A stretch of 58,729 nt of DNA from an uncultured Alphaproteobacteria bacterium (lineage in GTDB: Bacteria > Pseudomonadota > Alphaproteobacteria > Micropepsales > Micropepsaceae): contig CADECX010000017.1 of the NCBI GenBank assembly GCA_902825865.1, positions 1-58,729 of the forward strand. Reading direction: 5' to 3'. The notes beneath the pieces were generated by a model. It searched no databases and was not told the DNA's origin. It worked only from the letters and a program-made list of their open reading frames with translations. The position numbers were made by a program, and so were the translations under genes. Each line of letters starts with the position of its first letter. Position 1 is the first letter of the stretch. Of this stretch, positions 40,747 to 48,140 are shown one piece after another.

Positions 40747-41357
40747 CCCTGTTGCTGCTTCTCGTCTCAATAGCATTCGCGGTGTTTGTCCACCGCTCGC
40801 TCCGACACAGTCCCCGGTTGCTAGGCCCGGCGGCGGGTCTCGCGCTTTTCCTCGTTAGCTGGGCCGCATTTCAGGGACCATTACCCAAAAGCGCAGACAG
40901 GGCGCCGACCCAAGTGGTTTCTGATGCAGCGCAACCCCTCATCCCAACTCACATAGACCCGGCAACAATGAAGCCTACAGGCTATGAGCGCGCCAAGCCC
41001 GCGACAGATGCTACACCGACAGGCGCTACGGCTATCGGACCGGTAGCGCAAGCATCGGCGCAAACCATCTCAGTGCCAAGCGACACTAGGGTCCGATACT
41101 CTCTTATCGAGCTCAAACGCCGGACCAATGGCTACATGGAGATAACGACGAGACGCGACGGACAGTCGGGGACTAGCTTCTCGACGAGGTTGGTCGATTG
41201 CGCCGGTGGACGCTTTGGCTACTTGGCCGACGGCGACAGCGAGGAAGAGTTTGAGCATTCTCGCAAGGGATCAACTTCCTTGGAGGAGCTGTCCTACGGT
41301 TCGGCGTCCTACTGGATTGCGCTCCGCGCATGTGGCCAGCGCCTGGTGTTGCACTAA
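40743..41357 (+). CDS. Membrane-anchored protein with exported domain
   Basis: 204 aa. Two N-terminal hydrophobic spans (TLLLLLVSIAFAVFVH; LLGPAAGLALFLVSWAAF) followed by a Pro/Ala/Thr-rich linker and a globular domain (VRYSLIELKRRTNGYMEITT, CAGGRFGYLADGDSEEEFEH). ATGA overlap with the lipoprotein stop indicates the two work together. No named family. It may be a surface-exclusion or entry-blocking pair carried by the element. Confidence 0.7.
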   Translation: MTLLLLLVSIAFAVFVHRSLRHSPRLLGPAAGLALFLVSWAAFQGPLPKSADRAPTQVVSDAAQPLIPTHIDPATMKPTGYERAKPATDATPTGATAIGPVAQASAQTISVPSDTRVRYSLIELKRRTNGYMEITTRRDGQSGTSFSTRLVDCAGGRFGYLADGDSEEEFEHSRKGSTSLEELSYGSASYWIALRACGQRLVLH

Positions 41358-41486
41358 CTCCCCCACATTTGGTGTCACTTGTCATATTCATTCGCATCAG
41401 CGAATGTTGATCTATCGGGCGGGGAATTTCCTTGACTTGGCTCTGGGGGCAAGCTCCCGGGCGAAATCGGGGTCAATCAGAGATGT

Positions 41487-42356
41487 TTGGGAAAGAAGAC
41501 TGCGGTGCCGGCTTCTGTTGACATTGCGGCCTTGGAAGTTGCGGCCGACAAGAGGTTTTCAAATGAGCCGCGACCATTTTTAAAATGGGCCGGCTCCAAA
41601 CAGGCATTGCTTCGTCATCTGACAGCCGCGCTACCCGAAGGTTACGGAAACTACTACGAACCGTTTCTCGGTGGGGGCGCGCTATTTTTCTTGCTGAAAC
41701 CTAAAAAGGCATTTCTGTCAGATCAGTGCAAACCGCTGATTGAGACCTTTCAGGCAGTGAAGGATAACCCCCAGGCCGTACTTCGGCATTTAAAGCATAA
41801 GAAGGTATCGAAAACTGAATATTACGCGACCCGCGACAACTCCGCCCGCGGAAAATACAAAAAGGCCGCGGATTTTATCTACCTAAATAAAACTTGCTGG
41901 AATGGGCTCTACCGGGTCAATGCAGACGGCAAGTTTAATGTGCCATATGGCTTGCCCAAGACTACGAACGTAATATCCAGCACAAATCTAAAAGCCTGTA
42001 GTGCCACGCTCAAATCTGCTTCGCTGGAAGTGAAAGATTTTGAAACTGCGGTAAAAGACGCCAAATCCGAGGACTTAGTGTACTTCGATCCGCCGTACGT
42101 TACCGGCCACCAGAACAACGGGTTCTGCGAATGGAATGAAAAACTCTTCTCGTGGACAGACCAGGAGCGATTGGCCAAGCTTGCTCACCGCCTAATGCGC
42201 CGTGGCGTCCATGTGATAGTATCTAACGCTGCACATCCAGAGATTGCTAAATTGTATAAAGGATTTTCCGCACATAATTTTGAACGGCAATCGACTCTAG
42301 CTTCGTCGGCAAAGTTCAGGCGCAAGGTCGGCGAAACGCTCTACTGCTCTAACTAG
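41487..42356 (+). CDS. Dam-type DNA adenine methyltransferase (class D12)
   Basis: 289 aa. PFLKWAGSKQALLRHLTAAL, YYEPFLGGGALFFLL (SAM loop), FIYLNKTCWNGLYRVNADGK, and the catalytic DPPY in LVYFDPPYVTGHQ are the D12 alpha-group order, so GATC-like N6-adenine methylation is expected. There is no in-frame ATG: the start is TTG at 41487 or GTG at 41505. No cognate endonuclease is recognisable, so it is an orphan unless it belongs with the convergent cassette. It overlaps the next gene's end by 8 bases. Confidence 0.9.
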   Translation: MGKKTAVPASVDIAALEVAADKRFSNEPRPFLKWAGSKQALLRHLTAALPEGYGNYYEPFLGGGALFFLLKPKKAFLSDQCKPLIETFQAVKDNPQAVLRHLKHKKVSKTEYYATRDNSARGKYKKAADFIYLNKTCWNGLYRVNADGKFNVPYGLPKTTNVISSTNLKACSATLKSASLEVKDFETAVKDAKSEDLVYFDPPYVTGHQNNGFCEWNEKLFSWTDQERLAKLAHRLMRRGVHVIVSNAAHPEIAKLYKGFSAHNFERQSTLASSAKFRRKVGETLYCSN

Positions 42357-43320
42357 CATTGCTAGTTTGGTCGGAAATGAACTGCACGCGAGCGCACACT
42401 CCCTCTCCTTGGGCCGGGATATCTTTCGGAGCACTCCGTCGTCCCCGCGCTTGTAAAATGGAGACTTCGGGAAAACGGATTGCTGTAAGCATCATCGCGA
42501 GAATATGAGGCTTTGGGCCTAAGCCAATCATGGTTATATCGGCACTGTGAGTCAGCTCTCTGGACACGCTTTCGCACAGACGCCCGAATACTCCATCAAT
42601 ATCGAACGTGGGGAACACAATTACTTTGTCACGAACATAATTGTGAATGAAATCACTGTTTAGTTCCCGAGCTCGTTCGAGATAGCTTGGCAGATCTGGC
42701 CTTTCCGCAAGCAACGCCCAACTCTCATCGGGTTCTATGCGCTCAATAATTGCATAGGCGCACCAGGGATCGAAACCGAGGGCAAAAATCGCACAGGATT
42801 TTCCGCTGCCCGCAGCTATACCTTCGAAGCCGGGGACTGCGTTTATTATCTCGACTTGATTAGATCTGACTGCTCCATCGTAAACGCCTGCCAAGTAGCA
42901 CATGGAGAGCTCGACGCGAGCGCAGAGTGATGTGTGACGGAAAAAATTAAGAATGCCGCCGTACCAGACACGCGACATCGACGAAAAATCGACCAGCACC
43001 TTCGCGGTTCTATTTTTGGGTAGATCGGCGCAGAGCTCTCGGAGAGCTTGGTACACCGCAAGATCATCAGCGCCACCAATCTCAAAAGTTACCGTATTTT
43101 CCAAACCATCATAGAACCGCCCCACCTCTTTGCGGGACGGGAATTCTTTCTCCTCCTTGAAGGAAAACACTGCCACCTTCCCAAATCGTTGCCGTGCTAA
43201 CTTCATAGGCAAAGCGATACACCTTGGCTCATAGCCAGACGCGAAAATGGCAAGATCGAAGTTTTCTCCTCCGTCTTGGATCGCCTTGATATCAACCGTA
43301 TTGATTGACAGTAATTGCAT
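42349..43320 (-). CDS. Unknown Rossmann-like protein, third gene of candidate defence cassette
   Basis: 323 aa, alternating strands and helices. The N-terminus has LAIFASGYEPRC (23-34), then KVAVFSFKEEKEF and KVLVDFSSMSRVWYGGIL (108-125), where a strand ending VDFSSMSR sits in the position that ligand-sensing Rossmann (CARF-like) domains use for their binding loop. The second half has FALGFDPWCAYAIIERIEP and ADITMIGLGPKPHIL, perhaps a second such domain. I do not recognise a named family. It follows the ATPase gene by 8 bases. A sensor or effector role is inference. Confidence 0.72.
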   Translation of the reverse strand: MQLLSINTVDIKAIQDGGENFDLAIFASGYEPRCIALPMKLARQRFGKVAVFSFKEEKEFPSRKEVGRFYDGLENTVTFEIGGADDLAVYQALRELCADLPKNRTAKVLVDFSSMSRVWYGGILNFFRHTSLCARVELSMCYLAGVYDGAVRSNQVEIINAVPGFEGIAAGSGKSCAIFALGFDPWCAYAIIERIEPDESWALLAERPDLPSYLERARELNSDFIHNYVRDKVIVFPTFDIDGVFGRLCESVSRELTHSADITMIGLGPKPHILAMMLTAIRFPEVSILQARGRRSAPKDIPAQGEGVCARVQFISDQTSNAS

Positions 43321-43328
43321 CGATCAAC

Positions 43329-45128
43329 CTATAACAGCGAACCTAGCGGACCGCTTGTCTCGCTAGGCGCTTTGGCTCGAATGATAGACTGGATGTCCCT
43401 TGGCTTCCCTTTTCGCGGTAGAAGTTTGAAATGTGGCGCCAAAACGAAACCCAGTTCAAAAACGGCCTTGCCTAATGGAAGCCTGTTCGGTTCCTTGGGG
43501 TTCAAGGCGGGATAAAGATACCCGAGGCCAGCCGCAGCTTTTACCAGATAAGACAGATGATTGCCGACTGATAGATCAACCTCAATCGAGGACACAACGT
43601 CTGTCCCCGTTTTTTCGCCATGCAAACGCTCGCACATATAATCGCCAATGGTCCGGATAAGCTCATAGAGTTGCCCGCCGAACTCTTCACCCTGAATGCG
43701 CCTCAACACAGTTCCAGCATACTCGGTCAGGACCCTTGTCTGTACCTGAGGCGGAACAGGACGGAGACTGGCTTCGTCTCTCGTCTGCTTGGCAGACCAG
43801 AGTAAGGCGTTGACGATGGTTATAAACGTTCTTGGGTTTCCATCCGAGCAACGAGCAATTAACGTAGCACCAGAGTAAATCGTAAGTTGGGCACGTCCTT
43901 TCGAATAGTGGACTGCGTCTTTTAACAAGAGGGCGCCGTGGATCTTTCTACCGATCTGATCTCGAAACCTTCCTATGTCCGTACGGACCAATTTAGTGGC
44001 TCGCTCAACTGTGGCGTCGTTACAATATTTGCGTATGAGCCCAAAGTTTGCGGATTCTTCGGACCAGTCTTCTCTTTCGCCATCTAGAAGACGAGACGGA
44101 CCGAAAACAGCTCGCAATGATTTTCGTGAGTGAGCGGGCAATCCGGAAGCGGCAAGCCGTTTTTGGAAAATCCGGCTCGCAAATATCGGTAGGGTGTCGT
44201 CGTCATCGCCATAAGGCTCGACATCATCCAATTTAATTTGGTGATTATCTAAATAAAGATACTCAAAATCGTGACCGGGATTAAGTGGTACACCCATTTG
44301 AGTTTCTAAAGTATAATGACGATAGGGCATGGTCGTGAGCTTGAAGTACAGATTTCCCGAATGCTCACGAAGATAGGTGTTCAATATTTTGTGCTGATGG
44401 TTTGACAGAAATTCTATTTCATCGAGGCATAGCAACCAGGCCGTGTCGGCGGGGAAGCCCAATACATCAGTTAGCTTCTCTATTGCATCTCTCAACGGAT
44501 CAAACAGATCGTGATGCAGTCGTAGCCCTACTGTTTGTGTATCAGAAAGCTTTGTGCCGTTGATGCGCGATCGCGTTATCTGACTTTTCTTCTGAAAATC
44601 TAGCGAGAAAAGTTCAGCTCTTATGTCTCTTAGGCTAGTGCATTCCAATTCGTCGAACCAACATTTCGCCATTTCCTTGCTGGCAGCTATTTCTGCGCGG
44701 AGTCGACACTCCAAGGAGGGAAAATACGTGTTGAGACAGCTCTCGACTGTTTCAACAAGTGCAAAGCATGTTGCAAGATTGAGCTTCCAAACGAAAACTT
44801 CTAGATCTTCTGCGGTGTGGACCTCGCGTCTTGAGGCGTGAGAACCCATCCAACTTATTCTTGCAGGGACATAGATTCCTACGAATTGTTTTTGCTGGAT
44901 GATTGCCCTTGCCTGCGGATCGTCGAACGCTGCTAAATGCGAATGGGAGAGCATACGACCGAGTGCCGTTTTTCCCGAACCCCGCGCGCCGAGAACAATG
45001 TGGTTTTTGGGGGAAAGTAACCGCCAAAATGGCTCACTCGGTACGAAAGTGCTAACCACTTCGTCACGATTCAAATTACGCGCGTTGTCGACTTCGAATG
45101 CGCGTCGTAACGATATGACGTCGCTCAT
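43329..45128 (-). CDS. P-loop ATPase, second gene of candidate defence cassette
   Basis: 599 aa. Walker A GARGSGKTA (47-55), Walker B LLCLDEIEFL (232-241), and a downstream Arg/Asn-rich region, in the ORC/STAND-like AAA layout. The N-terminus (RRAFEVDNARNLNRDEVVST) resembles large single-domain ATPases of conflict systems. Nothing after residue 300 matches a helicase or nuclease motif I can see, so it is probably the switch or motor of the cassette. It starts 3 bases after the phosphoesterase stop with GAAGG upstream. Confidence 0.82.
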   Translation of the reverse strand: MSDVISLRRAFEVDNARNLNRDEVVSTFVPSEPFWRLLSPKNHIVLGARGSGKTALGRMLSHSHLAAFDDPQARAIIQQKQFVGIYVPARISWMGSHASRREVHTAEDLEVFVWKLNLATCFALVETVESCLNTYFPSLECRLRAEIAASKEMAKCWFDELECTSLRDIRAELFSLDFQKKSQITRSRINGTKLSDTQTVGLRLHHDLFDPLRDAIEKLTDVLGFPADTAWLLCLDEIEFLSNHQHKILNTYLREHSGNLYFKLTTMPYRHYTLETQMGVPLNPGHDFEYLYLDNHQIKLDDVEPYGDDDDTLPIFASRIFQKRLAASGLPAHSRKSLRAVFGPSRLLDGEREDWSEESANFGLIRKYCNDATVERATKLVRTDIGRFRDQIGRKIHGALLLKDAVHYSKGRAQLTIYSGATLIARCSDGNPRTFITIVNALLWSAKQTRDEASLRPVPPQVQTRVLTEYAGTVLRRIQGEEFGGQLYELIRTIGDYMCERLHGEKTGTDVVSSIEVDLSVGNHLSYLVKAAAGLGYLYPALNPKEPNRLPLGKAVFELGFVLAPHFKLLPRKGKPRDIQSIIRAKAPSETSGPLGSLL

Positions 45129-45131
45129 GGT

Positions 45132-46427
45132 CTAAACCTTCACCAGGTAACGGCCGTTGCCGGACGAAATGTAATTATAAGATGATCCTGCGCCAAAGGT
45201 ACGAAGCCCTCGTTCCAACGATTCCGCAGGGACGTATTTCAGCCTGGGCTCAATCGCGAAAATTTCCGGGAGGCTTATGAAGCTTTTGGAACCGAGTGTT
45301 ACTTCAACTGCCTGACGAATAAGATCTACCAACTGCTCCGGTAGACAATAGAAACCAAATGGTTTCTCATGTTCGATCCCTGTGCCGCGGCGGCGAATAC
45401 GCTCTGCCTCGCCGGTGTGATAGCTGGTGTCCCATCCCGCAGAAGCCAGGTAGGCCCAACTTTTCACAGTTCCGCAGAGACAGCCTGTACTTTGGTCTCT
45501 GGAATCAGCCGTGATCACATGAAACTGGTTGGCCACAATGCCGTTCCAGCGCGTGTCCAAAGTTCTACAAAAAGAGCCGGCGCACAATATCGCAACTGGA
45601 AGACCTCCGTTGAGAGATTGCGTATTGAAGTTCGGGTAGTGCTTGTGCCCGTGGATCAGAAAATCAAACTTAAAATCGTTCAGAAGGTCTTGAATCGCTT
45701 CAGCATTTTGCATGATGCTGAAATCGTCCCAGGTCTGCAGGAAGTCCATGTATTGCACGGGATGGTGGTGCACTAGGAAAATTCGAATCTCGTTGTCCTG
45801 CGGGGGGGCAGCCGAAATTTTTGCGCGGAGAGCCGCCATGTGGCTGGCCTCGGCGCGACCGTGATGTGCGGCGGGCGTTTTTGGCTGATCGTGCCATGCA
45901 GAATTATAGGCGGCGACATATAAGCCGTCGCCTCTTTGAATGTGAAAATAAGGCTCTTCCGTTAGCGCTTTGGCCTCGGGCTGGAGTTTTGCCACGAAGG
46001 CCCTGAATGGATCGTACCGTTGTCCCAATCGCAGTGGATGCGGGGTTGCACCCGGGACCACCGACCAGTCAACGTCATGATTGCCGGGTATCACGATTAT
46101 ATTTTTGACGGGAACGGCGAGGGTTTTAGCTATGTCCTCAACAATGGTTGCGGCCAGATCGAACTCGGCCGGACTTCCTGTGTTTGTGATGTCGCCAGGG
46201 ACTATCAGAAAATCCGCAGAAACATTTCCGGCAAAGAATTCCCGGAAACGATCCAAAAACTGTTTGGGATCGACTGGTGAATTCTTTTCAGCGCCCGCTA
46301 CTTGGAGCTCCTTGGATCGAGCAGCTTCCCCGACATGTAGATCGCTTGCGATTGCTATTCGGATGAAAGCCAACAGACGTCCCCAAGCAAACCGGCCGCT
46401 GGCCGACAAAGACTTTAAGCACGACAC
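45132..46427 (-). CDS. Calcineurin-like metallophosphoesterase, first gene of candidate defence cassette
   Basis: About 431 aa. The five metal-binding blocks are present: IAIASDLHVG (28-33 region, DxH), IVPGDITNTG (GDxxN), IPGNHDVDW (GNHD), LVHHHPVQ and IHGHKHYPN (GHxH). Metal-dependent phosphodiesterase or nuclease activity is expected. The C-terminal 120 residues carry no motif I recognise and may bind the ATPase. No ATG is available in the first 30 codons: GTG 46427 or a TTG near residue 19 must be used. It lies 111 bases from the tRNA-Arg 3' end. Confidence 0.87.
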   Translation of the reverse strand: MSCLKSLSASGRFAWGRLLAFIRIAIASDLHVGEAARSKELQVAGAEKNSPVDPKQFLDRFREFFAGNVSADFLIVPGDITNTGSPAEFDLAATIVEDIAKTLAVPVKNIIVIPGNHDVDWSVVPGATPHPLRLGQRYDPFRAFVAKLQPEAKALTEEPYFHIQRGDGLYVAAYNSAWHDQPKTPAAHHGRAEASHMAALRAKISAAPPQDNEIRIFLVHHHPVQYMDFLQTWDDFSIMQNAEAIQDLLNDFKFDFLIHGHKHYPNFNTQSLNGGLPVAILCAGSFCRTLDTRWNGIVANQFHVITADSRDQSTGCLCGTVKSWAYLASAGWDTSYHTGEAERIRRRGTGIEHEKPFGFYCLPEQLVDLIRQAVEVTLGSKSFISLPEIFAIEPRLKYVPAESLERGLRTFGAGSSYNYISSGNGRYLVKV

Positions 46428-46493
46428 AGTCGGGATTATTGCTGGGCTACCGACATAGGTCCGGCGGCGATCATCACCCGAGGCTATTCACTG

Positions 46494-46521
46494 CCGTTCT
46501 AAACACCGTCTTTTTAGAACG
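46494..46521 (-). terminator. Hairpin after tRNA-Arg
   Basis: Perfect 10-bp inverted repeat CCGTTCTAAA / TTTAGAACGG with an 8-base loop, downstream of the tRNA 3' end on the minus strand. There is no T tract, so it may be a weak terminator or an arm site of the att region. Confidence 0.45.
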
Positions 46522-46538
46522 GTGGAACGGACTAAGTA

Positions 46539-46615
46539 CTGGCGCACCCGAAGAGATTCGAACTCCTGACCCCCAGATTCGTAGTCTGGTGCTCTATCCA
46601 GCTGAGCTACGGGTG
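46539..46615 (-). tRNA. tRNA-Arg (anticodon ACG)
   Basis: 77 bases including an encoded CCA. Acceptor GCACCCG/CGGGTGC, D arm GCTC-AGCTGGATA-GAGC, anticodon stem CCAGA/TCTGG around loop CTACGAA (anticodon ACG), T arm AGGAG-TTCGAAT-CTCTT. All stems pair. It serves as the integration target of the island. Confidence 0.95.
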
Positions 46616-46893
46616 CGTTTTGAGGGCCGGAACCTATTGGGGAGGCTTGCCAAAGGCAAGAACAACCCGTGCCAGCCCGGGACATTGCCGCCGCACGCCC
46701 CCAAATCCCTGCAAGTCCCAGTGGAAACGTGCAGATTTCCGCCCCAAGCGGCATCCTGGTCCCTTGTCCCCTCCCGCCCTGCTGGTTAAGACTGGCGGGC
46801 AGACCGCCGGGCCATAGTGGCGGGGGGTTGGGGCGCCAAACTCGATTTTTCGGCCGCACGGGGGCCGGGCAGTCGCGCCGGGCAGCGGAGAGC
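46616..46893. other. Region between tRNA-Arg and the lipoprotein gene
   Basis: 278 bases holding the upstream regions of both divergent genes; a small inverted repeat CTTGCC-AAA-GGCAAG lies near 46646-46660. No gene supported. Confidence 0.5.
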
Positions 46894-48051
46894 ATGATGA
46901 GGGGAATTCCAGCAAGACAAGGGCTCAAAAAGGGCCTGGTTCTGGCTTTTGCGGTGACGGCGGGCCTGAGCCTGACCGCCTGCTCCGATATCGACGCCAT
47001 GTTTGGCGATGACACCAGCGCAGACATGTCTGCCGAGCTTCCGCCCGATGCCGGCGCCGCGCCGCCCACGGCAGGCTTTGGCGCAGCACCCTCGGCGGCG
47101 TTGCCCGCCGCGTCCGGCGGAGCGCCGGTGGCGACGATTACCCCGATCACGATCGAAAACGGCGCCGACACCGGAACCGCCGTCAACAAGACCGTCCAGT
47201 CCTTGCGCGCCCAGGTTGCGGGCCTGCAGCAGCGGCTGGCTTCCAACTCCGCGCGTCTGGCCGAGCTGCGCAATGCGGGCGCGAGCGCCGCGGGCGCCTA
47301 TCAGGGCGCCAAGGCCCATATCACCACCCGTCTGCAGGTCGGCACCACCCGCGGCAATCCCGAACTGGTGGCGCAATGGAATACCGCCCAGAGCCAGCTC
47401 GACGCCCTGTCGGCCAATGTGAACGCCCTCAACGCCCTGGGCACCGACGTCACCAACGACAGCTCGACGGCGCATTACGCGCTCGACCAGATCGGCGCCA
47501 CCTACAATGTCTCCGGCGCGGTCGATGAAGATCACCGTCAGCTGCGTTTGCTGGAAGATGAAACCAGCCAGACCATTGTGATGATCGACCGTCTGCTGCG
47601 CGAAACCTCCGACGGCATTCAGCGTCAGACGGCTTATCTCGCCAATGAACGTTCGAACCTCACCACCCTGGCCGCCGCGATCAAGAGCGGTGACTTTTTC
47701 GGTGGTGGCGTCGGCACGTCTTTGGGCGGTGCAGGTCCTGCCGTCGCGGCCGGCGCGCCCCTGGTGGTGGTGCGCTTCGACCGTCCCAATGTCGATTATC
47801 AGCAGATTCTTTACGCCGCGCTGAACCAGGCGCTGCAGAACCGCCCCGGCGCCAATTTCCAGGTGGTGGCGGTTTCTCCCACCCGCGGCAGCGCCGCTTC
47901 GGTGCAGATCGCCCAGACCACCGCCCGCCGCCATGCCCAGGACGTGATGCGCTCCATGACCGATATGGGCGTGCCCGCGACCCGGCTGAATGTGGCTTCG
48001 ACCACCGACCCGTCCGCCACCGCCAGCGAAGTGCGCGTCTTCGTGCGCTGA
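46894..48051 (+). CDS. Lipoprotein with OmpA-like C-terminal region
   Basis: About 385 aa. Signal with lipobox GLSLTACSD, an Ala/Pro-rich linker, a coiled-coil stretch (VQSLRAQVAGLQQRLASNSA onward), and a C-terminal region (VVVRFDRPNVDYQQILYAAL, ending ASEVRVFVR) resembling an OmpA-type peptidoglycan-binding fold. GGAGAG precedes two adjacent ATGs (46894, 46897). The in-frame upstream extension to 46669 is not used. It is followed by a strong terminator. Confidence 0.83.
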   Translation: MMRGIPARQGLKKGLVLAFAVTAGLSLTACSDIDAMFGDDTSADMSAELPPDAGAAPPTAGFGAAPSAALPAASGGAPVATITPITIENGADTGTAVNKTVQSLRAQVAGLQQRLASNSARLAELRNAGASAAGAYQGAKAHITTRLQVGTTRGNPELVAQWNTAQSQLDALSANVNALNALGTDVTNDSSTAHYALDQIGATYNVSGAVDEDHRQLRLLEDETSQTIVMIDRLLRETSDGIQRQTAYLANERSNLTTLAAAIKSGDFFGGGVGTSLGGAGPAVAAGAPLVVVRFDRPNVDYQQILYAALNQALQNRPGANFQVVAVSPTRGSAASVQIAQTTARRHAQDVMRSMTDMGVPATRLNVASTTDPSATASEVRVFVR

Positions 48052-48075
48052 TTGATATTCCAATTTGCGCGAAAG

Positions 48076-48101
48076 AGCCCCGTTAAAAGCGGGGCTTTTT
48101 T
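48076..48101 (+). terminator. Rho-independent terminator of the lipoprotein gene
   Basis: Stem AGCCCCG / CGGGGCT with loop TTAAAAG followed by a run of six T. Canonical. Confidence 0.9.
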
Positions 48102-48140
48102 GTTGCTGTGGCGCGGGCACCCAATGATAGTCTGGCAGAC

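Larger units (their letters stand above)
5013..46583. mobile_element. Putative tRNA-Arg genomic island (41.5 kb, probably composite)
   Basis: Bounded by two direct 45-bp copies of the tRNA-Arg(ACG) 3' part, the right copy reconstituting the intact tRNA. It contains a tyrosine integrase (34652), an excisionase-like HTH protein, a primase-helicase, a candidate defence cassette, SigF-NrsF and metal/oxidative-stress genes. All AAAGCGGACA repeats in the window lie inside it. The integrase is not beside either end, which suggests several insertions or rearrangement. The boundaries are seen directly; the single-element reading is inference. Confidence 0.6.

Noticed and set aside
41487..46427. Classical restriction-modification system for the Dam methylase
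   Set aside because: No recognisable restriction endonuclease; the metallophosphoesterase is not a typical REase and lies on the opposite strand in another operon.
46669..46893. In-frame N-terminal extension of the lipoprotein
   Set aside because: It would bury the signal peptide and lipobox about 75 residues inside; ATG 46894/46897 has GGAGAG.
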